Part shown: positions 34,464 through 42,309 of the stretch, in pieces
How the letters are laid out: every line of letters begins with the position of its first letter
Numbering within the stretch: position 1 is the stretch's first letter
From: Mucilaginibacter cryoferens
GTDB taxonomy: Bacteria > Bacteroidota > Bacteroidia > Sphingobacteriales > Sphingobacteriaceae
Length of the DNA: 64,000 bases
Direction of reading: 5' to 3'
Assembly (NCBI RefSeq): GCF_014205845.1
Contig: NZ_JACHCR010000010.1
Span: forward strand, 143,961-207,960
Notes under the pieces: model-generated
Databases searched by the model: none
Told to the model about the DNA's origin: nothing
The model's input: only the letters and a program-made list of their open reading frames with translations
Translations under genes and position numbers: made by a program

Positions 34464-34500
34464 AACAAAAAGCGGAAGATTTCATTTCCGTTTTTTGTTC
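34464..34500 (+). terminator. Terminator of the AraC-cupin operon
   Basis: AACAAAAAGCGGAA pairs with TTCCGTTTTTTGTT (one mismatch) around an 8-nt loop, 45 nt after the hydrolase stop. Confidence 0.75.
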
Positions 34501-34680
34501 TATTTTGGAAAACCTATACCTGAGAATTTAAACGTTGGATGAATCTTAGGTAAACTTCCAGGCAGCAAAAGTTTATTCTTTATATAGCATTCATTCTCTT
34601 TTGACGGGAATGAGGCCAAGGCACATTTTATTGATCTAAACGTTGTAATGAGGGAAATCAAAACTTTTGATTAATATTAT

Positions 34681-34773
34681 TATTGGTTGTGTTATGGAGA
34701 AGATCCTGAGGGGAATGTTTTCCAATTAAAGCAAAAAAAGAGTTGCAGAAAACCGGGCCTTCGTAATTAAAAT
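34681..34773 (+). pseudogene. Remnant of a VOC (glyoxalase-like) gene
   Basis: A 30-residue open stretch reads YWLCYGEDPEGNVFQLKQ, the C-terminal signature of VOC-superfamily proteins (DPxGN). Stop codons precede it and no start or other domain part is visible. It is probably a decayed gene. The stretch 34420-34890 holds only this and the terminator. Confidence 0.4.
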
Positions 34774-34890
34774 TTAACGATTTGCCGACCTTTGAATGAT
34801 AAAACGAATATTTAGACTAAAAAAGTTGTCGATGGCAGGTAACTGCATTGATAGATAAATTCTAACTCAAACAAATCAGCATAAAAACCC

Positions 34891-35276
34891 ATGAAAAAAT
34901 AAACATTACCGGCCGTATTTTATTTGCATTAATATTCCTTGTGTTTGGCTTCAATCATTTATCAAAAAGTGATAATAGCCTATGCAGCTTATTAAGGTGT
35001 TCCTATGGCAGATATTAGTGTTCCCTTTTTCGGAGTTATTACCGCCGTTGGTGCGGTCAGTATCATGGTCGGCTATCCAATCAGAATAGGTGCCTTGTTG
35101 ATTTTCGTTTCCTCGTACCAGTAACCGTTTTTATGCATCGATTTTGGAGCGTTGGTGATCCGATTATGCGTCAAGTGCAATTCACTAATTTTATAAAAAA
35201 TTTGGCCTTGCTCGATGGGGATATCATGATTTTGGTCCGCGGTACGGAACCAGAAGCATTTAAAGGGTATTTCTAA
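34891..35276 (+). pseudogene. Decayed DoxX-family gene
   Basis: The sequence reads as a DoxX-type protein only if several lesions are bridged. After the ATG an A-run one base short shifts the frame; the first segment reads INITGRILFALIFLVFGFNH; the middle reads MADISVPFFGVITAVGAV after a TAA; a further shift leads to FLVPVTVFMHRFWSVGD and a C-terminus ending EAFKGYF. At least three inactivating changes are present. It lies in the decayed strip between cargo and integrase and is distinct from the intact DoxX gene at 29686. Confidence 0.75.
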
Positions 35277-35284
35277 ACGTCTTC

Positions 35285-35324
35285 AGAAGAGCCTAAAATT
35301 CAAAAAGCCCTTTTAGGCTCTTCT
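35285..35324. terminator. 14-bp hairpin terminator
   Basis: AGAAGAGCCTAAAA pairs perfectly with TTTTAGGCTCTTCT, 8 nt after the decayed DoxX gene. Either direction is possible; the small membrane gene (stop 35403) and the integrase transcript approach it from the right. Confidence 0.85.
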
Positions 35325-35402
35325 TTTACCTGCTGCAAATTCGGGAAAGCCAATCACATAAACTACTAATCCCTGACAACAATTGGCCGGTTTTTTTAAA
35401 TG

Positions 35403-35558
35403 CTATCGACTAATCTTCTTGGCGAAATAAATAAGAAATAAAATCCATACTCCAAACCCTACGATAAATAGGGGTAACTTATTTGCCGATGTTGTGGCGG
35501 CAATAAATGCCCCTGTACCTACAATACAGGTAAGGCAAAATAAAATTAATGTTCTCAT
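35403..35558 (-). CDS. 51-residue small membrane protein
   Basis: A short frame beginning MRTLILFCLTCIVGTGAF and ending FAKKISR, with two hydrophobic segments (residues 3-22 and 29-46) and a basic C-terminus. It starts 11 nt after the integrase stop on the same strand, so it is probably co-transcribed with int. Coding is supported by a continuous membrane-protein composition; no family is recognised. It could be a holin- or toxin-like or accessory membrane peptide, none of which is shown. Confidence 0.5.
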   Translation of the reverse strand: MRTLILFCLTCIVGTGAFIAATTSANKLPLFIVGFGVWILFLIYFAKKISR

Positions 35559-35569
35559 AATCAGTAATA

Positions 35570-36907
35570 TTATGCACTCACGAGGCGCATGGTTTTACGG
35601 TGTTCTATCGGGTCACTTAAGTCCTTAATTTTAGTTGTTTGTGGCTTGGCTGGTTTCGGTTTGTTCAGTCCTCTAAAAAACTTCATTACAGCTGCCTGTA
35701 CTTTATCAACGATAGTCCAGTCTTTTTCGATATAAATGTCCGTGGTTTTGTGATCACTGTCTACGTGGTTTAAGGCTTCTGCAATACTATCCTTGTCCAT
35801 TTGGCATTTATTTCTTGCGATAGTTGCAAAGGTATGCCGCGCCCAATAAAAGGTAATATCTGGAACTCCGGTTATCTTACGCAATTGTTGCATTCCCTTG
35901 CTCAACGCTGTATCCAATCCATTATAGGTGCTGTACCTATCCTGTAATCTACCAATATATTTTTCAAGCAATGGCCTCGCTTCGGGGACAATCTTTATAC
36001 TTATAAATGCATCATCATCACGAAGACCACTTGTTTTTGAGCGGTTGTATTCTAACCTTTTACTTTCCGGATCGTAGCTATTAAGGTTGTAGAAATCAAC
36101 AGCGTTCATTCCGCACATATAAAAGCTGAGCATAAATAAATCCCTGGCCAACTCCGCGCGGCTTTCAGGGTTTACCACACACTTTTTTAGTTTATTGACC
36201 TGCTCAGCTGTAATGTTCCTTTTTTTGGTTTTTGGAGGTGCACCGATTTTATAAGCTTTAAACGGATAATGTTTGATTTTAATAACTCCGATATCCTCAT
36301 TATTATAAATCTTTCTCGCCTCATTGAATAGCGTACGCAAATCACGCATGTGCGAGTAAATACCCCCGGTTTGCATACCTTTTTCTGTTGTTGTTACTTC
36401 CTTACCTAATTGGTTAACCCGCACCATTGTACGGTCGGTTTGCAACCATTTTTCGTAAGCGAATAGCATACCGGAATTAATCTCTAAAATTGAGACGCTT
36501 TGTTTTTTAAAATAATCAATCAGGCTGTTTCGGACAGCCCGATGGTTATCGGCGGTTCCATCCCTTTTAACTTTCCGTAATGAAGCAATGTGTTGGGCGC
36601 AAAAGGCAATAAAATCTACTTCTTTGTCTTTGTTAATTAAAAAGGCTTTTAAATCATCACAGGTGAAAAAGTCCAGTTTAGGAGCAAGATCGCCAATGGT
36701 CTTTCGATAATCCGTTAGTGTATCGTCTAACAATTTAAGGATATGTTTATCCTTAATCTTTAAGTTCTCATCCAGTTGCCGGGCCGTTACATATTGATTG
36801 GTTTCGATAAACCGGCGGACATCTTTGTGAAAGACTTTAATTTGTACGTGGAATGTTCCATCCTCCCTTTTAAACTGGTCATAAACCACAGCATTTACAG
36901 TTGCCAT
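35570..36907 (-). CDS. int: Tyrosine recombinase/integrase of the ICE
   Basis: A 445-residue site-specific integrase. A SAM-like core-binding domain lies at about 105-215 and the catalytic domain at about 230-400. The first catalytic arginine is replaced: the expected GxR motif reads MCGMNAVDF near residue 265. The second arginine is present in YWARHTF (near 355). The catalytic tyrosine is in TTDIYIEKDW (near 388). Loss of Arg I is also known in IntDOT-type integrases of Bacteroides elements. The start at 36907 (MATVNAVVYDQ) is preferred to 36943. It lies between the cargo and the tRNA and should catalyse insertion and excision. Confidence 0.9.
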   Translation of the reverse strand: MATVNAVVYDQFKREDGTFHVQIKVFHKDVRRFIETNQYVTARQLDENLKIKDKHILKLLDDTLTDYRKTIGDLAPKLDFFTCDDLKAFLINKDKEVDFIAFCAQHIASLRKVKRDGTADNHRAVRNSLIDYFKKQSVSILEINSGMLFAYEKWLQTDRTMVRVNQLGKEVTTTEKGMQTGGIYSHMRDLRTLFNEARKIYNNEDIGVIKIKHYPFKAYKIGAPPKTKKRNITAEQVNKLKKCVVNPESRAELARDLFMLSFYMCGMNAVDFYNLNSYDPESKRLEYNRSKTSGLRDDDAFISIKIVPEARPLLEKYIGRLQDRYSTYNGLDTALSKGMQQLRKITGVPDITFYWARHTFATIARNKCQMDKDSIAEALNHVDSDHKTTDIYIEKDWTIVDKVQAAVMKFFRGLNKPKPAKPQTTKIKDLSDPIEHRKTMRLVSA

Positions 36908-36926
36908 AATCTTGTTTTTTTTAGGC

Positions 36927-36968
36927 CACGTAAAAAACGTCATGACGGAATAGTGACGGTTTTACGTG
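36927..36968. promoter_or_regulatory. Inverted and direct repeats upstream of int
   Basis: CACGTAAAAAACGTCA (36927-36942) is repeated in inverse form at 36954-36968, with only small differences. TGACGG occurs twice (36943 and 36954) and CGTCATGACG is itself palindromic. A further TGACG follows near 36996. Such repeats next to int could be integrase arm sites or an operator of int. Confidence 0.55.
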
Positions 36969-37056
36969 AAGTTCAACAAATAATTATGCAAGTCCTGACG
37001 TTGTGAAGTTTTTACGGTGTCAGCGCCGTGGAATAAATCCGACTCAAAGATATTAA

Positions 37057-37091
37057 AAAAAGGCCGTTTCCGTTACAGAAACGGCCTTTTT
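37057..37091. terminator. Terminator between tRNA and int
   Basis: AAAAAGGCCGTTTC pairs perfectly with GAAACGGCCTTTTT around a 7-nt loop. It separates the tRNA transcript (from the right) from the integrase region. Confidence 0.85.
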
Positions 37092-37128
37092 ACCGGAAAA
37101 TCAACAGACTCATGGCTGTTAATCTAAG

Positions 37129-37202
37129 TGCGCCCACCTGGGCTCGAACCAGGGACCAAAAGATTATGAGTCTTCTACTCTAACCGACTGAGCTATAGGC
37201 GC
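37129..37202 (-). tRNA. tRNA with anticodon CAT (Met or Ile2)
   Basis: A full cloverleaf on the minus strand. Acceptor stem GCGCCTA pairs with TGGGCGC, the D-stem is GCTC, the anticodon loop is CTCATAA (anticodon CAT), and the T-arm is CCTGG-TTCGAGC-CCAGG. The discriminator is A and no CCA is encoded, usual for Bacteroidetes. The CAT anticodon means elongator tRNA-Met or tRNA-Ile with lysidine; sequence alone does not decide. Its 3' end points at the integrase, so it is the probable ICE attachment site. Confidence 0.92.
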
Positions 37203-37229
37203 GGTTATTTTGTGTTTGTTTAACGGGTG

Positions 37230-37260
37230 CAATTTTACATATTTGTGCTCAATTTACAAA
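37230..37260 (-). promoter_or_regulatory. Promoter of the tRNA
   Basis: On the minus strand TTTG and TAAAATTG lie 19 nt apart, close to the Bacteroidetes consensus. The transcript would start a few bases before the tRNA. Confidence 0.5.
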
Positions 37261-37267
37261 GCGCTTT

Positions 37268-37897
37268 ATGCAAAAAATCAAAAATATCATCTTCGATTAC
37301 GGTAATGTTATCTTCAATCTCGATTTTCAGAAGGCAGAACAAGGTTGGAACCAATTGGGTATCAATAATGCAGCAGATTTTTTCGGGCATAAACAGCAAG
37401 ATGAAATTTTTGATAAATTTGATAGGGGAGAGGTCTCCGCAGATGAATTTAGGGACTATATCAGGCAAAAATCGGGTAATGCAGCGCTTACCGACGAGCA
37501 GATTAACGCTGCCTGGAACAGTATGCTGCTCGGAATTGAGCCCGGCAACCACGAATTATTGTTGGATCTGAAGAAAAAGTACCGCACTTTTTTACTTAGC
37601 AACATCAATGCTATTCATTACGATTACATTATGGACTACCTGAAAAATGATTTTGGTTTTGATGGTAACCAACATTTATTCGAGAAAGCTTATTACTCGC
37701 ATTTAACCGGTAAACGTAAGCCCGAAGCACGCATATTTGAACAGGTGCTTCAGGAAAATAACCTTAACCCAGCCGAAACTTTGTTTATTGACGATAGTCC
37801 GCAGCATTTGGCCGGTGCGGAAAAATTGGGCATCCAAACTTTTTTGATGACCAAACCCGATTCCATTCAGCAGTTTTTTAAACGGACTGGGTTATGA
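37268..37897 (+). CDS. HAD-family hydrolase (phosphatase)
   Basis: A 209-residue HAD-IA phosphatase. Motif I is DYGNVIFNLDF (residues 10-20), the threonine/serine motif II is LLSN (108-111), motif III lysine is in KRKPEARIF, and motif IV is FIDDSP. It resembles YihX-like sugar-phosphate phosphatases. It is the first chromosomal gene past the tRNA and ends in a 6-nt overlap with the convergent DUF2000 gene. Confidence 0.9.
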   Translation: MQKIKNIIFDYGNVIFNLDFQKAEQGWNQLGINNAADFFGHKQQDEIFDKFDRGEVSADEFRDYIRQKSGNAALTDEQINAAWNSMLLGIEPGNHELLLDLKKKYRTFLLSNINAIHYDYIMDYLKNDFGFDGNQHLFEKAYYSHLTGKRKPEARIFEQVLQENNLNPAETLFIDDSPQHLAGAEKLGIQTFLMTKPDSIQQFFKRTGL

Positions 37898-38302
37898 GTG
37901 AAATTTAAGTCCGTCTAAAGTTTTGTCAACCATTTTATTAGGCCCATATACTATTATTCCAACCAGATCGAGGTTATTATCTGTATGGCGGGCCATTTCT
38001 GCAATGTTTTCATCTTCGGTTTTAGTAGCGAAGTGTGGGTTTGTATAAACTCCTATTTGTAAGTTTCTGTCTTTAGCCCTGTTAAATGCTCTTTTAATTT
38101 GTTCGGTGGTATCTGCTTTATATATCAATACCGGCTGTTTCATAAATGGCAAATATGTTGTTCCAGATCCGCTTATCAGTGCTCCGCCATGTGTTTCGGG
38201 GAGTTTAATAGCTACAGCGCTGGCCAAAAAAGCGGTTACATTTAATTTTTGCCAGGTAAGCAACTCATCTTTAATAACTATGGCTATTTTGTTATCGTAC
38301 AT
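37892..38302 (-). CDS. DUF2000 family protein
   Basis: A 136-residue single-domain protein of the DUF2000/PTH2-like fold: a KIAIVIKDEL strand, an LPETHGGALISGSGTTYLP turn and a C-terminal VGIIVYGP strand. No catalytic role is known. It starts 6 nt after the MarR-GNAT gene on the same strand, so the two are probably co-transcribed. Confidence 0.82.
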   Translation of the reverse strand: MYDNKIAIVIKDELLTWQKLNVTAFLASAVAIKLPETHGGALISGSGTTYLPFMKQPVLIYKADTTEQIKRAFNRAKDRNLQIGVYTNPHFATKTEDENIAEMARHTDNNLDLVGIIVYGPNKMVDKTLDGLKFHS

Positions 38303-38308
38303 GTTTCG

Positions 38309-39262
38309 TTATTTAATGATCACTTCCATTTGAATGTTGCTGCGCTCATAAGGTGTGTTACGGCTGGCAACTTTGTTGAAGCCTAATTTGTGATAAAGGT
38401 TTATAGCTGGTTTTAAAATGGTGTTACTTTCCAGGTAAACTTTGGCTGCGCCAAATGATTTTGCCTTTTCAATAATTGCAATCCCCAATAAAAAACCTAT
38501 GTTTTTACCTTGTGCTTTTGGCGATACTGCCATTTTTGCCATCTCGTATTCGTAATCCGGGTCATCCATTTTAATTAGAGCACAAACACCCACTGGTTCG
38601 TTTTTATATAACGCAATCAGTATACTACCACCCCGGTCTAATATATACTCTTGTGGGGCGTCTAGTGCCTTGTAGTCGGCCTCTTCCATCTTAAACCATT
38701 TAGATATCCATTCTTCGTTTAGGTTTCTAAAAGCTTGCTTGTATTGCGGCGTATAATCAATGATTTGCACATTTGCACTTTCGCGTTCCTTTTTTTGCTC
38801 GCGTACCCTTTGTAATAATGTTTTTTGTTCCAGCAGAAACTCCCATTCTTCAATTGCTCTCCAAAGGTCATTTCGGGTTTGCAGGGTTAATTGTTCAATA
38901 GCCTGGTTAATATCGATATACTGATCTTTAATTTTTTCGGAAATGGCTTTGCCTTTGGTGGTTAAGCTAACCATATTACGCCTTCCATCACCTTTGTCTT
39001 TTTTTTCGGCGACCAAGTCATGTTTTACCATTTCGCGGATTATTTTACTTACCGATGGATGGGAGTGACCTATCTCTTTGGCTATATCCGTGATGGTTTT
39101 GGCTTCGTCCTGAGATAAAACATAATAAACAGGGAACCACTTGGGCTGCATGTCTATATCATACATCTTATAAATACTTACTGCATCTTCGGTTATCTTT
39201 TCGGTTAGCATCCGTAGCCTGCTCCCAATTGCCATTTTACCTGTTTTGTTAAAAAAATCCAT
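38309..39262 (-). CDS. MarR-GNAT fusion regulator/acetyltransferase
   Basis: A 317-residue two-domain protein. Residues 1-150 are a MarR winged helix (TDIAKEIGHSHPSVSKIIREMVKHDLVAEKKDKGDGRR). Residues about 165-317 are a GNAT domain with acetyl-CoA loop PKAQGKNIG and the C-terminal YHKLGF signature. It could sense a compound and acetylate it. Two TTACGTAA operator-like palindromes lie just upstream, so it is probably autoregulated. Confidence 0.9.
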   Translation of the reverse strand: MDFFNKTGKMAIGSRLRMLTEKITEDAVSIYKMYDIDMQPKWFPVYYVLSQDEAKTITDIAKEIGHSHPSVSKIIREMVKHDLVAEKKDKGDGRRNMVSLTTKGKAISEKIKDQYIDINQAIEQLTLQTRNDLWRAIEEWEFLLEQKTLLQRVREQKKERESANVQIIDYTPQYKQAFRNLNEEWISKWFKMEEADYKALDAPQEYILDRGGSILIALYKNEPVGVCALIKMDDPDYEYEMAKMAVSPKAQGKNIGFLLGIAIIEKAKSFGAAKVYLESNTILKPAINLYHKLGFNKVASRNTPYERSNIQMEVIIK

Positions 39263-39274
39263 ATATAAATGTAA

Positions 39275-39294
39275 TTACGTAACTAATTACGTAA
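39275..39294. promoter_or_regulatory. Tandem TTACGTAA operator
   Basis: TTACGTAA occurs at 39275-39282 and 39287-39294, 12 nt apart, directly upstream of the MarR-GNAT start. TTAC/GTAA symmetry is usual for MarR sites. Confidence 0.7.
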
Positions 39295-39345
39295 ATGTAT
39301 TAATTATTTTAAACCTCCCGATATAAATGACCTTAAATAATGGAA

Positions 39346-40323
39346 TTAGTTAAAATATTCGCGTTGATATTTATTACGGTAATCCATAGGGGATAAGCCG
39401 GTAATGCGCTTAAAAGTAGTGCGAAATGCTTTATTATCGGTATAGCCAACATTGTACATTACCTCATTTACATTATCACGTGAGGTTTCCAGGCTTGCTT
39501 TGGCGGCTTCTATTTTTACACGTTGAATATACTCGGCTACGGTATTGGCTGTTGCTTTTTTAAACCGACGTTCCAGGTTTCGCCTGCCTAAAGCAAACAT
39601 AGATGCCAGCTGTTCTACACTTATTTTCTCCTGGTAGTTTTTCTCAATAAATTCCTGCGCTTTTTTTATTGGATCATCGCTATGGTCTTTTTGTCCCTGG
39701 AAAATTATAAATGATGATTGACTGGTGCGCTCCATTTCAATAGCAAATACTTTAGAGCTTAGAATAGCCATGTCCCTGCCTGCAAATTTTTCTATAAGGT
39801 ATAATATAAGATTAAGGTAAGAGAAGGCACCTCCACTGGAGTAAATACCCTGCTCGTCGGTAATTATTTTTTCGGTTACCAGGTTAACATCCGGAAACAT
39901 GGTTCTGAATTGATTGGCTGCCATCCAATGTGTAGCGCAGCTTTTTCCTTTCAATAAACCGGTTGAAGCCAACAGGAAGGCCCCCATGCATAAACTGGCT
40001 ACTTCTGCACCGTTGTTATATTGATCTGTTATCCAGGGTAAAAAGGCCTTGTTGTTTTCAATAGCAGCCGTTATTTCGCCGTCAAGTGCGGGGATGATGA
40101 TGAGGTCGGTTTTTTTTAAATCGGAGATCAATATATTGGAGTTTACGGTGAAGCACCCACCGCTGATAGTAGTCTCTTTAGTTAGCCCAACCAATTCTAC
40201 GTTAAAAACGGGCTCTTTTCCCATTGATAGAACAAACTGGTTTACCTGGGTCAACAACTGGCGAGACCCTTCAAGACTACCTAAAATTGCACCTTTGGGT
40301 ACTAAAATGGATATATGCTTCAT
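39346..40323 (-). CDS. GlxA-type regulator (DJ-1/PfpI plus AraC HTH)
   Basis: A 325-residue regulator. The N-terminal DJ-1/PfpI-like domain (about 1-190) contains the nucleophile-elbow-like ASLCMGAFLLA (about 109-119) with a cysteine. The C-terminal two-HTH AraC domain is at about 225-325. GlxA-type proteins control catabolic or stress genes. It reads towards the MarR-GNAT gene; a shared transcript is possible but the 83-nt gap holds the MarR operator. Confidence 0.88.
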   Translation of the reverse strand: MKHISILVPKGAILGSLEGSRQLLTQVNQFVLSMGKEPVFNVELVGLTKETTISGGCFTVNSNILISDLKKTDLIIIPALDGEITAAIENNKAFLPWITDQYNNGAEVASLCMGAFLLASTGLLKGKSCATHWMAANQFRTMFPDVNLVTEKIITDEQGIYSSGGAFSYLNLILYLIEKFAGRDMAILSSKVFAIEMERTSQSSFIIFQGQKDHSDDPIKKAQEFIEKNYQEKISVEQLASMFALGRRNLERRFKKATANTVAEYIQRVKIEAAKASLETSRDNVNEVMYNVGYTDNKAFRTTFKRITGLSPMDYRNKYQREYFN

Positions 40324-41082
40324 ATCTCAAAAGTATAATAAAGCATTATTGCAAACAATATTTGTTTTGTAAACTACTTACCGGGCAACCTTATAACCCC
40401 CTCAAACGGCTAATAAAAGTATTTAAGTGATAATAAAAGTACATCTACCGTAAATAGTATTTGGCATGCCCGTAATTTAACCTATTACTTAATTTCGCTG
40501 ATGGAATTTAAGAATTGGCAGTGTTTTGGTATGCTTTTTTAAGATTTTTTGTCAGGTTATTGAGGTTTGTCATGCTTGGTGACAAAATGGCAAAAAAAAT
40601 ATTAAACTGTTAAGGGTTTTAAAAATGAGCTAATGAAGTTGTATTTCTCTGTAAAAAGCAGAAAATGAGCTTTGTTTTGAGTTCTAACTCCCTCTTTTTA
40701 TACTAATCGACTATTTTGCGGTAATAAAATCTGGGATTTTTAATATTGACAGTATTTTTAATCAACAAATTGTAAGATTTTTTTAAACTGATTTTTTCTA
40801 CTGACTAAAAAAGGTTTATTTTTTTTATCTCTTCTAAAGTGTCGTCATTTTTTTTCAAATCAACCTTCAATTTTTATCTATTACAAAATATGGCAATTTT
40901 ATTTTTTTTGGGTTTTGAGTATCGCAACCTCCAATTTTTTATGGCATGTTTTTAGTCGATTCCCGTTCAGGAAACCGAAGATGTCTATCACTTAGTCCCA
41001 TAAAAATCAGGGTATTATACGATGAATAGCGGGCTTCCCTCAAGCTATTAATAATATATAAATCACTTAAAAAATTAAAACT
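40324..41082. other. Long AT-rich intergenic region
   Basis: 759 nt without a convincing gene, T-rich, with a small TGTCA/TGACA repeat near 40572. It precedes the tandem micropeptide genes. No tRNA, riboswitch or terminator is evident by eye. Its length and position suggest it may hold the control region of the peptide array. Confidence 0.5.
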
Positions 41083-41163
41083 ATGTTAGTCGTATTAGAA
41101 GTTGCAGCCTTTTTAGCAGTTATCATTTTGCCTTTAATTCCAGCTAAAAAAGTTGCGAAATAA
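41083..41163 (+). CDS. 26-residue hydrophobic peptide, copy 1
   Basis: Encodes MLVVLEVAAFLAVIIL then PLIPAKKVAK: one hydrophobic helix with a single glutamate and a Pro-Lys basic tail. Two nearly identical copies follow at 41219 and 41347. All three are preceded by a similar AATCACTTAAAAATTAAAA-type leader. Synonymous differences between copies (for example GTC/GTT) support coding. No family is recognised; toxin-like or transport-subunit-like small membrane peptides are possible. Confidence 0.7.
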   Translation: MLVVLEVAAFLAVIILPLIPAKKVAK

Positions 41164-41218
41164 TTAGGGCTGTGTACCAGTAATAATAATCAAATAATCA
41201 CTTTAAAAATTAAAAACC

Positions 41219-41299
41219 ATGTTAATCGTATTAGAAGTTGTCGCATTTTTAGCAGTTATCGTTTTGCCTTTAATCCCGGCTAAAAAAATTGCAAAATAA
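41219..41299 (+). CDS. 26-residue hydrophobic peptide, copy 2
   Basis: Encodes MLIVLEVVAFLAVIVL then PLIPAKKIAK, differing from copy 1 at five positions, all conservative. It begins 56 nt after the stop of copy 1 and has the same leader. Its tail and start context match the other copies. Confidence 0.7.
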   Translation: MLIVLEVVAFLAVIVLPLIPAKKIAK

Positions 41300-41346
41300 T
41301 TAAAGTATCGTAACAGATATTTCAGTAATCATTAAAAGATAAGATC

Positions 41347-41427
41347 ATGTTAATTGTATTAGAAGTTGTTGCCTTTATAGCAGTTATCATTTTGCCTTTA
41401 GTTCCGGCTAAAAAGGTTGCAAAATAA
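41347..41427 (+). CDS. 26-residue hydrophobic peptide, copy 3
   Basis: Encodes MLIVLEVVAFIAVIIL then PLVPAKKVAK. It begins 48 nt after the stop of copy 2. The leader is more diverged (AATCATTAAAAGATAAGATC). A strong terminator follows 30 nt later, so the three copies probably share one transcript. Confidence 0.7.
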   Translation: MLIVLEVVAFIAVIILPLVPAKKVAK

Positions 41428-41456
41428 CTCAGGGATATTACATTTAGTTGTAATCG

Positions 41457-41491
41457 AAGATGGATAGCATGGAGCTACCCATCTTTTTTTG
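41457..41491 (+). terminator. Terminator of the peptide array
   Basis: AAGATGG-x-TAGC pairs with GCTA-x-CCATCTT followed by TTTTT, 30 nt after the third peptide stop. It also lies just past the stop of the convergent gene at 41517. Confidence 0.8.
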
Positions 41492-41516
41492 TTTAATGGG
41501 TTAGGTATTAAAATGA

Positions 41517-42290
41517 TTACTGCAACTGTTTTTGCATAAGGCGCGCTTTGCCGGTGATTTGGATTTTAGCCGCGCTGTCTACCTGCAGGGCATTAAAATG
41601 TTGCACAGGGTGTTCATCAATATTAAGGCTGCTTTTACCTTTAAGCGAATAATTAAGGGTACTAACGTGGTTGTTTTTCCAGATATTTAAATAAGAGCTA
41701 TCTGCAGCGGTAATGTTTAAATATTTGATAGAAAGATTATTAACATCGTAATGGCTCTGATCGGCAACAGTGAGTTTCAAAGAGTCGGTGCTGCCTGGGT
41801 TGTTTCCAATAGTAACCTTGGCAGAGTTAGCCCTAATCGATGAAACATTATTTGCCGAGATCCTTACAATATCACTCTCGTTATTCCAGTTTCTTACAGA
41901 GTTATCATATTTACTCTTTACACTAAATGAAATAAATAGCGTATCGTTTTTTACCGTTGTTATAAGATTGCTTCGTAATTCCTTAATAACGCTTATTGTA
42001 TTACGGCTACCGGTATTCGTTTTTTCATCGTTGTGACCCACCCAAACCCTGGCCATCCACATCCAGGTTTCGAAACCACCGTCTACCGGGATTTTTAATG
42101 AGCCATCGATAACAATATGTTTAAAAGCGGGTAATTGGGCAATGGGAATATAATCCAGAGTATTCTTCGGGTATAGATCCCTGTAGAAATTTCCGTTATT
42201 GTATTCGTTTTTTAGCAGCAGGTTGTAGGCTAGTAACGATACTGGTATGCATGTAAAAAGTATGATGATTAATTTTGTGCTGGTTTTCAT
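41517..42290 (-). CDS. Secreted/membrane-anchored beta-structured protein (DUF2807-like)
   Basis: A 257-residue protein with an N-terminal transmembrane/signal segment (residues 7-24). The repetitive beta-strand-like mature region (strands such as SVKVTIGNNPGSTDSLKLTVADQSHYDVNN) recalls the DUF2807/auto-transporter-adhesin-like GIN domains of Bacteroidetes. It is the last gene of the ABC operon, 19 nt after gntR. Confidence 0.6.
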   Translation of the reverse strand: MKTSTKLIIILFTCIPVSLLAYNLLLKNEYNNGNFYRDLYPKNTLDYIPIAQLPAFKHIVIDGSLKIPVDGGFETWMWMARVWVGHNDEKTNTGSRNTISVIKELRSNLITTVKNDTLFISFSVKSKYDNSVRNWNNESDIVRISANNVSSIRANSAKVTIGNNPGSTDSLKLTVADQSHYDVNNLSIKYLNITAADSSYLNIWKNNHVSTLNYSLKGKSSLNIDEHPVQHFNALQVDSAAKIQITGKARLMQKQLQ

Positions 42291-42309
42291 ATATTGAAAT
42301 TAAAATAAC

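Noticed and set aside
34536..34680. Full VOC gene upstream of the fragment
   Set aside because: Frames are interrupted by stops and no N-terminal VOC motif is seen.
1..37128. Second copy of the tRNA 3' sequence as attL
   Set aside because: No match to the tRNA 3' end was seen in the window, so the other end of the ICE must lie outside it.
40500..40900. Possible riboswitch or sRNA in the T-rich region
   Set aside because: Only a weak TGTCA/TGACA repeat was found, and poly-T composition explains the rest.
41083..41427. Tandem repeat mistaken for a CRISPR array
   Set aside because: The units are about 130 nt, not 20-40 nt spacers with palindromic repeats, and each encodes a conserved 26-codon frame.
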